DNA of 64,000 bases from NCBI GenBank assembly GCA_949361645.1, contig OX442421.1, positions 9,377,928-9,441,927 on the forward strand, in the 5' to 3' direction. Source of the DNA: Spongilla lacustris (Eukaryota > Porifera > Demospongiae > Spongillida > Spongillidae). Numbering within the stretch: position 1 is the first letter of the stretch; every line of letters starts with the position of its first letter. This document shows positions 42,201-52,874 of the stretch, in pieces. The notes under the pieces are model-generated. The model did no database searches and had not been told where the DNA came from. It saw only the letters and a list, made by a program, of their open reading frames with translations. Position numbers and translations under genes: made by a program.

Positions 42201-44441
42201 TATACAAGTAGGTGATCTTGAACTTGTAGAAGTACTGGTTGCATGAATAGCAAAATGATTATACAAGGGGCGCTTGGTACATCATTACATATGTAGTACT
42301 AATTACAGAAAAGAGCTGTGCTGTAAACTCAGAGCATTGGTAAAATGCCCTTTTCTTCTCTGTAACTACCAACAGGTTCACAGATACTGTACAGTGCTTT
42401 TGAATCATCTCTATGTGGTGATCCATTGAGCCATTGTGGTCGGGTACAGACGAGCCGCACAGATTATTCATAAGATACAGAAGTGTACTGTGTTGTCAAA
42501 ACTCAATATGGCAAGCTTCCAAAGACTTTTCTGAATACGTATACTATAGGCCTCTTCTCTATGGTGATGCATACTGACCTTAAGTAATGGATAACTGTTG
42601 GGCAACTGTGTCATCGACCTGAAGTAACCCCTCCTCTGCGATACGATCAAAGATTATCAGCTGTGCATTTATAGGAAACGTAATAAAACCGCGTGCGTAT
42701 GTATGTGGAGCATTAATAACTATATGTTAGCAAGGGAGGTATTTTCTCGTATGTTGGATTTAAAATGAGCATGGTATGGCTACCTCAAAATACAGTATTT
42801 ATAATGAGGCTCGCATGTATATACCCTGGCCATTTATGGTATAGTTCTAATTGTAAACCTAATGCCCTGGTCACGAACAGCCGTGCTAACTACACCATCT
42901 AACTAACCTCAGTACACCATCTAACTAACCTCAATACACCATCTAACTAACCTCAGTACATAACTAACCTCAGTACATAACTAACCTCAGTTCATAACTG
43001 ACCTCAGTACACCATCTAACTAACCTCAGTACATAACTAACCTCAGTACACCATCTAATATCTCTCTGCATACCTTCATCAAACTGTTCTTGTAGGTAGA
43101 GTACATCGTCTCTGCCTCCTGAGATACGGTACAGACCCTCAATGCAAAGATCTACAGGGGGGGGGGGGGGGGGGGTGGAAATGATATTCACTCCACATTA
43201 ACATAATTTGCTACATCTGAACGGAACATTGTGGATCTACAGATATACCAAGCTGGTCATTAAACCATCACTACACAGGGGCTGCCTGACCCACATACCT
43301 TGCTCAGTGATATCCACACACTGCCTCACAAACAGGGGCAATCCATCCTCGGTGGCTACAGCATCAAGTGGAGACCCAAAGTACCTTTTCCTCTCCTTTG
43401 TCTTCTGACCCTTGCCATGACGCAGCGCCTCCAGTTCCTTGGACTTCTTCTTTTCCTCTTGCTTCAAGCGTATCTCCCTCTCCTTATCTGTCTTCCTTTT
43501 CAGCCTCTCCTGAAGCCTCTTCTCCTTCCTGCTCTGTTAGTCAAAAGAGTTGCCACACTCAGTACAATGTGTGGTGGTGCCCAGACCAACAGTGCATTAA
43601 GTGCTGTTATGACCGCACCCATCACCGTGTGATGACCACACCCACCCATCATAGCATTGTGGTTGATACCCATACATGCACATGTTTCTGTAGCCCAGTG
43701 GAATGTGTGCACAGACAGCAACAGAGATGTGCTTAAGCAGCAGTATTCCTATTTACCACAATAACACCATGGGTAGGAATGATCCCTCTTGGGTAGGGTA
43801 GGGAATACCCAGACCACTATGGGATATGGTATGGCTTGGTTGTCCACACACCTGCTACACACATGCATGCACCCACAAACAACCAGTTATTAATTAATGA
43901 TTACAAATATGTGGCCATAATTCATGCCAGGGGATAAGTGAGGTGTTTTCCCTTCTCCTAAGGTTTCCTCCCTACTTGGAACACCAGGCGTTTAAACAAT
44001 CTTCACCTTGCTAGAGCTCGCTGTCCTTTTCACAGATGCAGATGCCCCCATCCCCTCCTCCTTCTCGACAACAGTCATTGTAACTTGTGGGAGGGTACCT
44101 TGTTCCATCTGAGTCTGCTGTCCTGCCCGGGCTAGGGTCTGGGGACTCTGTCTGTGCTCCGCCCCCTCCTTGCTGCTGCTTACTGAGTGTGTCTTCTTCC
44201 GAGAAAGCTGTGCGGGCTTGAAGCGAGGGCTACTTAACCCGTGCTCTGTTAACACACACACAAGCAATGTACATACAAACATACACACACACACACATGC
44301 AATACACACATGGTACACTGACAACACACACACACGCATGCATACACATGTACACACATGCACACGCACATGCACACACACGCATGCATACACACATACA
44401 AACACATGTACACACATGCACACGCACATGCACACGCACAT

Positions 44442-44503
<62 letters not shown>

Positions 44504-45632
44504 CATACATGTACCACCACTCCCAATGTTGATAAATATGGTTATGAACCATTAAAGGCCACAAGTTTTTAATGGAGTACTCATGTAAAGGCAATGGTGT
44601 CAGTATTCACAAGCCATTGTGTACACATTCATAGGCACACACACCACACCATAGATACACATCATAGGCACACACACACCATACCATAGTCAACACACAC
44701 ACCATCTGAACAGAGAACACTTACACCAAACCCAGGCACTACCCCTTACTGCCTGTCTGACATAGATGCGAATTTTGATGACATAAATTTGCATGAAAAT
44801 TTAATATTTTTTGTTCAGACAGTTGAATTGTGGATTTATTTCTGCCACAATAATTATAAAAAGCTTTTACGAAAGTTCTATACCTTGTATTCAGTGCACA
44901 CACGCACACCTATGTACAGGGATGTGTCCATGCGAAGGAAGAGTGCGCATGTATTGAGAGCTGATTCACTCACATACATTAGGCACACATACAGATCCAC
45001 ACTCACATGCTGTTGCACCAAGGCACACAGATCACAGATACTACATGTACTGAAATGGAAATGAAGTCAGCGTAGCAGCCTCTGCGCAGCCTGTATGGCT
45101 TTGCGGATCAACTTTCTGTTTGGACTTTAGGGCTACCACTGCATGGCCGCATCACTATGGAGGTATACTTCTGCCCGCCCGTCACTGCTCGGAATATTAC
45201 CAAAGGTTACTGATTTCTTTCTCTTCATTCTGGATCTCTACATCCATGTACCACCCTTTAATTCTCTCCCTCCTTCCCCCCCCCTCTCTCTCACTTGCAC
45301 ACCAGCACACGTACCTTGTTGCCCAAAGCTGTAACGGCATATTCGTCCTCTGAGTTATCGCCCAAAGCTTCGTCATCGTTGTCTTCGAGGTCTGACCATG
45401 AGTAGTTGCGCTCTGGAAGTGGTGGTGGCGCGTCTTCCAGCCCGAAGTCTTCGTTGCAGTAGTTCCTTTCTGGAAGGGGCGGTGGTGTGTCTTCGTCGTC
45501 GCCATTGACGGGTGCAGTGCTACACGGTGCTGCGGCTCCGTAATCCACCCCCGAACATGGCAGTGAGGTGTCCGGGTCGCTATAAGCAGTTAGGTCAGGT
45601 TGCGGCTGGAGATCTGGGTGAACGCTAGCCAT
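39249..45632 (-). CDS. Short p190-like RhoGAP, complete
   Basis: Exons (minus): 45315-45632, 44007-44243, 43299-43533, 43074-43151, 41654-41738, 41401-41459, 39249-39523; phases agree, 428 residues. The start MASVHPDLQ was preferred over an ATG 24 bp upstream because of its better context. The N-terminal third is acidic and holds two PPPLPERNY motifs, typical SH3 ligands. A Lys/Glu-rich stretch (KEKRLQERLKRK...) is followed by YFGSPL and a RhoGAP domain. The arginine finger lies in EGLYRISGG, then FFRLLPDPLI and SSNLAIVFWPTFMRP, closest by memory to the C-terminal GAP of ARHGAP5/35. The GTPase and FF domains of p190 are absent. The protein should stimulate GTP hydrolysis by Rho-family GTPases. 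Its first exon faces the third patatin gene. Confidence 0.88.
39600..39732. repeat. Polypurine (GGAGAGGGGGGAGAGGTAA)n tract
   Basis: Degenerate ~20-bp purine repeat, ~75 bp from the acceptor of the last RhoGAP exon. Confidence 0.85.
39860..40190 (+). pseudogene. Degenerate THAP zinc-finger relic
   Basis: Plus strand inside a minus-strand RhoGAP intron. One frame reads MVLCGVIGCSKRSGRGK and then stops. After a small frameshift the adjacent frame continues NFYLIPAVIHQKDKELSVRH, followed by NSFLAAISRDHM and NDHICSF. This matches the THAP pattern (C-x2-4-C, then Cys and His), with the last His replaced and the frame broken. It is probably a remnant of a THAP-bearing transposon. The call rests on motif memory. 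Confidence 0.5.
40456..40712. repeat. 21-22-bp minisatellite
   Basis: About 12 copies of GGTGGTCCCATGGTAGGGGG plus GA in the last RhoGAP intron. Confidence 0.9.
40921..41190 (-). pseudogene. Possible transposon-derived coding fragment
   Basis: An 89-codon minus-strand ORF of normal composition (FGEMTFAYQLAWKVFIRTLE, then SDLVSYFVQHTSFITP). The last string resembles the region preceding YqaJ-type domains in invertebrate transposon proteins. It contains a duplicated 21-bp stretch (TTAGTAATCTTCTCCTCATA). Not part of the RhoGAP protein. Low certainty. Confidence 0.3.
41765..42045. repeat. ~20-bp minisatellite (CTAACCTCAGTACATAA)
   Basis: About 14 copies of CATAACTAACCTCAGTA or a TTCATAA variant, in the RhoGAP intron just upstream (in gene orientation) of exon 41654-41738. 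Confidence 0.85.
42885..43062. repeat. Second block of the CTAACCTCAGTACA minisatellite
   Basis: The same unit as at 41765-42045, here with a CACCAT variant, adjacent to the donor of exon 43074-43151. It is the same intron, with ~840 bp of unrelated sequence between the blocks. Confidence 0.85.
44250..44502. repeat. CA/CATGCACACG simple-sequence block
   Basis: Interrupted (CA)n with CACATGCACACG units and a pure (CA)n run ending at about 44500, adjacent to the acceptor of RhoGAP exon 44007-44243. Confidence 0.9.
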
Positions 45633-46976
45633 TTCCTTTGCTACTCGCAAATACACCAGTGAGCAATCTAGAAATGCAAGCTTGTATCAATCATTCTCGC
45701 GTTACGTATATCTCGACAAATTCTTCGCATGCATGAGCTCGGTCATTTGTCGTATTACAATTAATATCACTTATTAATACAGCAAGCTTGTGCGTGCGCA
45801 TGCGTGCCAATAATAATCAGGTGCAGTTCCGGAACTGGTTTTCACCATATTACCAGGTGAGACGTATAAATAGTCTATTTAGTGGTGATAATGTTCTAAG
45901 CTCTACCGTTAAGCCGGAACAACGGATAAACAGGAAAAACTGACAAGTGAAAAATAGGCCGGAAAGGTGTACGTATTGATCCCAGCTGTGGTGACAACGT
46001 GTTCCCTGGGAGGTCAGCCTCGTGCAATAGTAGGTTGCACATTATCCAATGTTATGTCATGGAATCGACGACATGACTATTCACTACATCTGTGGTGTAA
46101 ATACTGATTACTGATGATATAATGTCCTGACAAGTAATAGGCAGGAAAGACATCACGTTTTGAAAGTAGAACAAGCGAAATTTCAATTCTATATTATCTC
46201 TGGTCACATGCTGTATAAACAGAAGGCCGGGTATAAACAGCACGAGCCTATAAAGTAGACGATAATTTAAAAAATGCTGAAGGCCCGACGTTTCTCATCT
46301 AAGCCGAGGACATACGTGAATGGACAAAGGGTTCTTTCTTCCATGCTCAAAGACCATCAGTTCATGGAAATTAAAACAGGGCGATTTTCATAACTAATAT
46401 AAGCGGGCAACAAATGAAATCCAAGCAACAGATAAAAATAAAAATCCAAACCAGAAAAAATGATTTCATTTTATAAATACTGCTTTGTAGTAGTGATGTA
46501 AATACACCTAGTTTGACTAAGTTAGATTAAAGAATTTAAAATGCGGCCGGGGATATATGCATTCGGGTGCATGGACAAGGCGCCGCTTCATCATCTCGGC
46601 CGGAGTGAGCATTTACACTGAGTTTTTGCCGGGCTCTATTCGAATACGCTCGCTGAAGTCCAATTGAGTCGGGCAAGTTTGCTAATCATTAAACTATAGT
46701 AAGTTGTAATAGTGCTACATGCAAGCCGCGGCAACGAAGCGAACAGGAAATATCAATTCACTTCGTTTTACTGTTTAAGCCGGTGTAGACAAAATTTGAA
46801 AGGTGTAAACAGCTTGAGCCTATAAAATAACAAAAGATTCATCTTGTGCATGTACCTTGATTTTAAAAAATGCAGAAGGCCCCTGACGCAACTCTGTGTC
46901 TATTACCCGTGGCTAAAATCAAACACGTAAGGCGGGGCAGAAGAGCATGCGCGCGATACGATTATAGGTTTTGCAC
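45633..46976. promoter_or_regulatory. Divergent intergenic region, RhoGAP and phospholipase C
   Basis: 1.3 kb between the 5' end of the minus-strand RhoGAP gene and the 5' end of the plus-strand third patatin gene. It has two related ~80-bp segments, at about 46220-46290 and 46808-46882, sharing GAGCCTATAAA and TTAAAAAATGC-GAAGGCCC. No TATA box at a fixed start and no coding exon was recognised. Confidence 0.55.
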
Positions 46977-49110
46977 ATGCAGGCAGAGCCATACACTGGA
47001 TTGGTCAGTCAGTTTACTAAACACCACTGTAGGAATACAAGCTGGACTCCTCGTGGATCATTGGCAATGCAGGTAAGTATTATTGTATACTATTATTTTG
47101 GGAAACTGCATCAGTATCGAAAGCTTGTGAATGCATGATTTGCCGACGGCTGTTTATAGACTGAACTGCTATGGCAACTCGTTTGCCACCCTGCTGACGA
47201 GGAAGTGGAAGTGCAGCCCAAATCCATTCACCATCCAAACAGTGTGAAAGTAAGTTGAGGCCTTGCTATATGAATCACCCGTCAACGATTTATTTCGGCA
47301 CTTCCAGGAACTGACTTGCTCATTAAAGAATCACGCGACAGACGTGAACGGATTCAATAATAGCGGCTATACCCCGCTTCATTCGCTGATAAAACGCGTA
47401 GACTTCAGGGGAAAGCAGTTGCAAAGCATTCAGCAGCGCAGGAGCGAACTGGTTCTTGCTCTCTTGACCAACAGCAATGCTGATGTTAACATCAGGACGC
47501 AATGCGCCCAGAGATCGTCCCCATTGCACTTGGCAGTTCAAGTAAGGCACTGTGCACTTTGCCCCTGGGTGTTGATGCAAATTAATTAATCTACAGCAAG
47601 GTGACGAGACATGTGTGAAACTCCTTCTAGCCTTTGATGCCGACATTAATGCACGTGACGCGCGTGATCAAACTCCTTTGGATGTCGCCAGGGAAAGCAA
47701 TGTAGCGTCAATCGAAAATTTTTTGATTGTACTCGGAGGCCTGCCTGGCTTTGCTCGGCCGAACCCATCCCGGCAAGGCACCCAGCCGATACGTCCGAGA
47801 AGCTCTAAAAAAGGAAATGGTGCGGAACAGTATGTCATCGCCGATCCCATGCACAGCTTGGGAATTGCTTATCTTCCCGATATCGGAATCAAAAAGATGC
47901 AAGGCAACGGCTGCAGAGTCTTATGCCTGGATGGCGGAGGAATCAGAGGTCTTGTTCAAATAGAAGTGTTGTGCCAACTGGAAAGGACAACTGGACGGAA
48001 AATTACGGAACTTTTTGATTGGGTTGTGGGTACATCAACAGGAGCACTCATTCTACTCGCAGTGATATATGGTAAAAATTGCCACTATAATGCGATATAT
48101 TTTTAATGACCCTCTTTGCAGGTAAAAAATCTCTCCAAGAACTTAGACAATTGTATTTTGGGTTGAAGGACAAAGTGATAACAAGAAATCAATCTGGATT
48201 TGGGTTCAATTCTGAAGCATTGCAGGACATCATTGTTGACTATATCGGGAGGGACATAAGAATGTGTGAAATACAGCATCCTAAGTAAGAGCTCATTGGT
48301 CAGTTTACAATCTTATGATAGTTTCCATTTTAATTGTCAGGGTGTTGATAACAACTGTCAATAAAGTGACATCAAAGCCTGAGCTGCACATTTTTAATAA
48401 CTGCTTTCATAACCAGTTCAGCAATGGTAACACTGAAATATTATCATGTCATGTGCCAATTTATCTGCAGTATGTTTGTTTTCAAATTAAAGAGTATGTG
48501 TGGAAGGTGGCTAGGTACACATCGGCTGCTCCACTGTACTTCACAGAGTGTGACAACTATGTGGATGGAGGGTTACTGGCCAACAACCCCTGTGATGTGG
48601 GTCTGACTGCAATTCAGAACTACAACAGAACTAGAGGAGTGTCGAAGCCTATTGCACTAGTGGTCTCTGTGGGGAGTGGTCTGTGTCCAGGCAAGCAACT
48701 AGGCAGCACAAATGTACAGGAGTACTTCCTACTTGGAAGGCATTGGCTCAACCCAGAGGGGTTAAAAGAAAGGGCAAAAAATCTTCTTCTGCTCATTGGA
48801 AATGCTGTAAGTGTTTGCTTAGTGTTAGATTACTAATGTAGATTACTGCACATGTGCATGAGAATTTATGAGTCAATTGCTTTTGGTATCTGTATTATTT
48901 TAGCTCTCTGACTCTGAGCTGGTCACACAGAATTGTCAGTGTCGTTGTGAAGAGCAAGGCATAAGTTTCTATCGATTTAACCCCTGTTTGGATGGTTACA
49001 TCTCTCTTGGTGAGACAGACATACAAAAGCTTGTCAGCATGATAGCAGAGACCAAAATTCAGACGCCCAAACAAGGACTGTTTGAACTTGTACATCGATT
49101 GCTGAGTTAA
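46977..49110 (+). CDS. Ankyrin-patatin phospholipase A2-like, copy C
   Basis: Exons: 46977 (or 47067)-47072, 47160-47249, 47308-47541, 47597-48071, 48122-48284, 48341-48426, 48493-48806, 48904-49110; phases agree, 524 residues from 47067 or 554 from 46977, so the start is open. Ankyrin-like segments (SGYTPLHSLIK, SSPLHLAVQ, DQTPLDVAR) precede a patatin domain with [11 protein letters not shown], nucleophile GTSTGA and dyad Asp in VDGGLLANNP. The elbow has Ala where copies A/B and PLA2G6 have Gly. Intron positions in the patatin part match copies A and B, showing common descent, but the sequence has diverged and the orientation is opposite. Confidence 0.88.
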
Positions 49111-49189
49111 CTACACACTGAAACCTTGTTTGTAGCCGCTGTTTTTGCAATCAATGGCAGAATGTTAATATATTTTTCATTGTGGCACA

Positions 49190-49395
49190 TAGGACATTTT
49201 TTATAATAGAGACCTATGATTGTTGGGGTGTAGAAGCTCAGGGTTCCATTTCTCGGCTGGCTGCCTGTCTGGCTTTGCAGTTGCAGTGCAGCAAGTTAAA
49301 GGCCATTGCAAGCATCTACCAGATACCAGAGACTGAACCTCATCTTAGTTCGCTGCAATGCCAGAGCCTTGCTATCCCATGCTAGGTTCCAGCAT
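49190..49395 (+). pseudogene. Retrotransposon reverse-transcriptase tail relic 1
   Basis: A short ORF with FFIIETYDCWGVEAQGSISR and RLAACLALQLQ. ETYG-W-G-EA followed by RLA is a recurrent tail of reverse-transcriptase-type ORFs in invertebrate genomes. It is truncated at both ends. Starts 80 bp after the copy C stop. Confidence 0.5.
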
Positions 49396-49694
49396 TCAGT
49401 GGGCGAGGGCTGAAAAGGTTTTTATTTATTTTTATAATTATATTTATTTTTTCCTTTTGTCAGTTGTTCAAGCTTGCAGTATGTAGTGTCTGCTATCAGA
49501 TGGTGGCTGGCTGGGCATTATAGCCACACAACATCTCCTGAAGGTAATTCTCTAGTTTGACCTCTTAGTCCTGGCAAAGCATTGGACACTGCAGTGATGT
49601 AACAAACAGGCACAACTTGCTTCAAAATGCATTGTTCAATGCATTCAACCATGCATCTTTATCAGCTCACCTTGAGGTTGGATGTGGCTGGGGG

Positions 49695-51094
49695 CCGGTG
49701 CAGTGTCGTAGTGTACAATGTCCCCCCGGACGTTTTGCACTAGTGTACAATGTCCCCCCGGACATTTTGCACTAGTGTACAATGTCCCCCCCCGGACAGT
49801 GTACAATGTCCACCTGGACAATCTACACTAGGGCAAACTGTCCCCCTCCAGGGTAAAATGTCCCCCCTCATAACATTTTATTTCATCTATGACAAGGCTG
49901 GGAAACTTTTAATGCAATCCTAATATGGACTTGCAGTATACAAAAGGGTGGTATTTTCAAATACGTATACCATATCGCACAACGGCAGTACACGGGATCG
50001 CGTTGACGCCATTACTCAGTAGCTCCTATCTGTCGGCAAAGCTGCATGTCGTTCTGCCGCTTGAAATGCTCATTGAAACCAATACTGACACATGCACATA
50101 CACAAACATTTAGAATTTTAGTATTAAAATTCCTTAACGAATACACAGATCTTATCCTTTCCATCGTCAAAGCTCTCATTGAAACCAATACTCACACACA
50201 TACACGAACATTCCTTATTGAAATTCCTTAAGGAGTGGTGAACATTTGTTGACATAATTCATGGCAGAAATCTCATATGAGAGATTGAAATATATTGAGA
50301 TCAACAGGATCATAGCCTGAAAAGTAATGTCACATAAACACAGCTCCACACTGCGTGCACCGCCTTACATACCTCAGGAAGAAGGTTATTTAATGCAAAG
50401 GCATTACCAAACTTGGAAGTCCTTTTTCAATACAAACACTATATAATTGCAGATTTCCCTCTTTTACATAAAGTGGAGAAATAGTAATGACGTTACATGT
50501 ATTACTGAATTAAATTAACCACCATATATCTACTCAATGTTATTACCAGTCAGTTGTGGAAAAGTATCTAATGGCCATGTATCCGCAACCTGTACTAAGT
50601 CATGATATGTCAACTGGTACTTTTTGCGGTTGCATGATAGTACAACCGATCAGTCGGGTACCCAGACTAAAACCCATCCTAAATAGCATAAAAACCATCC
50701 TGCATCCAGGGTGGGAATAGTGTAAAAACCTTACTGGGATTGAGCGTCCAGGGTGGGAATAGATATGATTTCTACCCTGGTTTTGTCGAACAAAACCCAT
50801 ATTGACGTATGAATTGAATTATTGCTTCACCATGGTTTTTGTTCGACAGAACCAGGGAGAACCACATGTATTCCCATCCTGGACGCACAATCCGGGCAGG
50901 ATGGTTTTTACACTATATAAGGATGTTTTTTGTTAAAAACCAGCCTGTTGGACGTTTATAACTGTTTCCTTTGTTATCCTATAGGTAGGACATTGCGCCC
51001 TAGAGTGGAGTGTCCGGGGGGGCATTTTACCCTGGGGGGGACAGTTTGCCCTAGTGCAGAATGTCCGGGGGGACAATCCACCCTCCCACACCGG
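49695..51094. mobile_element. ~1.4-kb foldback element with C/G-rich inverted ends
   Basis: The left end (49695-49870) has repeated GTACAATGTCCCCCCGGAC, GGGCAAACTGTCCCCC and CAGGGTAAAATGTCCCCC. The right end (about 50990-51094) carries the same motifs in inverse order and orientation. The interior is AT-rich and non-coding and includes a second palindrome at 50668-50931. This is probably a non-autonomous DNA element. The exact borders were judged by eye. Confidence 0.6.
50668..50931. mobile_element. Nested palindromic MITE
   Basis: Left arm with CATAAAAACCATCCTG and CCAGGGTGGGAAT; right arm is the inverse (ATTCCCATCCTGG, CAGGATGGTTTTTACAC). The centre has a second inverted pair around TTTTGTTCGACA. 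About 264 bp, lying inside the larger foldback element. Confidence 0.6.
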
Positions 51095-51189
51095 ACAAAC
51101 TGAAAAATAGACCAGCTGACTTTAACTGGTGTGTGTGTTTGCGGTGTGCTTCAGTAGTCTCCAACTGGGATGGCAGTGCCTCTGCAGCA

Positions 51190-51520
51190 TTTGACATCAG
51201 TGTGACATCCCCGCATCTTTAGTTGTGGAAGTGGGCATGTCATCTGGTGTGGCTGCTAGAGCTGCAGAGAAAAGGAAGCACTTGCAAAATGATGCTAAGT
51301 GCAAAGAGTTAGGCTGGCGGTGCATTCCCTTAGTGGTGGAAACCTATGGTGCATGGGGACCTGAAGTCATTGAGGTGTTTTCCACTGTGGCATCACGCCT
51401 GGCTGCACCAAAGTCAAGAGCTCTGGCCACCTTGGTCATATGGCCGTCTTGACATGAATCGGGTATGGAGCAATGCTGATGAAATTGTCCATCTGCCTTT
51501 TATTAATAGCAAGTATATAA
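51190..51520 (+). pseudogene. Retrotransposon reverse-transcriptase tail relic 2
   Basis: One frame reads KRKHLQNDAKCKELGWRCIP and VVETYGAWGPEV, then RLAAPKSRALATL. After a one-base frameshift the adjacent frame continues YGRLDMNRVWSNADEIV. This order (GW-x-CIPL-x-VETYG-W-G ... YGRLN-x-x-L-V-x-x-NA) is the C-terminal tail of reverse-transcriptase ORFs in invertebrate repeats. It is truncated and frameshifted. Confidence 0.6.
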
Positions 51521-51800
51521 AAACATTCTCTATGAGAAAGTTGGTGGTATATAAGATTTGAAGGCAATAATGGTGTAAAAAGCAGGGAAACAAGGGTTGA
51601 ATGATAAGGAAAAACGAAATAGTCCTATATTTAGCACAGGCATGGACAATGTAATGTTTTACAATGTGTGCTGGCTAAATATAGGACTATTTCGTTTTTC
51701 CTTATCATTCAACCCTTGTTTCCCTGCTTTTTTACACCACTATTGCCTTCAAATCCTATATACCACCAACTTTCTCATAGAGAATGTTTTTATATACTTG
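51510..51800. mobile_element. Near-perfect 130-bp-arm hairpin element
   Basis: Left arm from CAAGTATATAAAAACATTCT (51510) to about 51639; right arm is its inverse ending at 51800, with only about three differences. The loop is ~30 bp. No coding capacity. This is a palindromic MITE or foldback whose transcript would be a long double-stranded RNA. Confidence 0.85.
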
Positions 51801-52451
51801 TTTCATTGCTTTTTATTCATAACTGGCTTTCAAAAACATATTAACTGAATTTCATAACTCATGTTGCAACAGACATTTTTACACTGATCACATATGCTAA
51901 GTACTATATAAATTTGGTATACAGAATATCATTTATATTCAGCCATGGATGATAAATATTTTTCCGTCCATAAGCAATGTTCTCAGTTTTTATATAAAGT
52001 AGTGATACCAGCGAAACTTTATCTTCTCATATAAGTCTGTTTTCTTCTTTCTATGACAAGCAACAGGTATGACCATCTTTATTACTACATCTGCAAATTA
52101 AAGTGATCTGTGTCAACTCAACTTCACCTCACTCCATGCACCAGATGATACACTCAGCATGCTTAAATGTACTTATCATGCAGGGTCCTTCACAAGCAGC
52201 CACAATGCTTGCATATGCCCATCCACAAAAACTGACGATGCGTACTGTACATGCATCTGACCTCTGCTCAATCATTTAGAGATTGATCATCCAGATTTTA
52301 ATACAACTAATTAGTTTATGTATGGTTAACTCAAGGCATTACGTCAACCAATGTTTGCCCCACAACCTGAATTTTAGTTGGAACGTTGCTCAATTATGAA
52401 CAGCTCAGGGTCAGGCAATGTTTAAAATTTCTGTTTAATGTCTATTATCCT

Positions 52452-52874
52452 GAATGTCCACCCGGGGGTACAATTGTATACCCGGGTGGACAGCAAAAAA
52501 GGTTTTTGCCGTTCGGTCACGGAAGGGACCTAGGGGCATTTAACGGTACTGGCTTACAGTACAAGTCTTTTCAGGATTGGGCCGAGATAAGCAAGGCTTA
52601 AATCCTTTTGGTACATGTAGAACAAGCTGTTTTAGCGGACCTATCCATTACGCTCTGTGCGGATTGGTCGGAGCGTAATGGATAGGTCCGCTAGCACGGG
52701 TCATTTTACGAGTACCGAAAGTATTTAAGCCTTACTTATCTCGGCCCGATCCTGAAAAGACTTGTTCTGTAAGCTTGTACTGTTAAATGCAGCCAGGTCC
52801 CTTCCGTGACCGAACGGCAAAAACTTTTTTTGCTGTCCACCCGGGTGTCCAATTGTACCCCCGAGTGGACATTC
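52452..52874. mobile_element. ~420-bp palindromic element
   Basis: The ends GAATGTCCACCCGGGGGTAC and their inverse at 52874 are continued by inverted arms through TTTTTGCCGTTCGGTCACGG, CAAGTCTTTTCAGGAT and TAGCGGACCTATCCATTACG, almost to the centre. The whole unit is one long imperfect hairpin without coding capacity. Confidence 0.85.
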
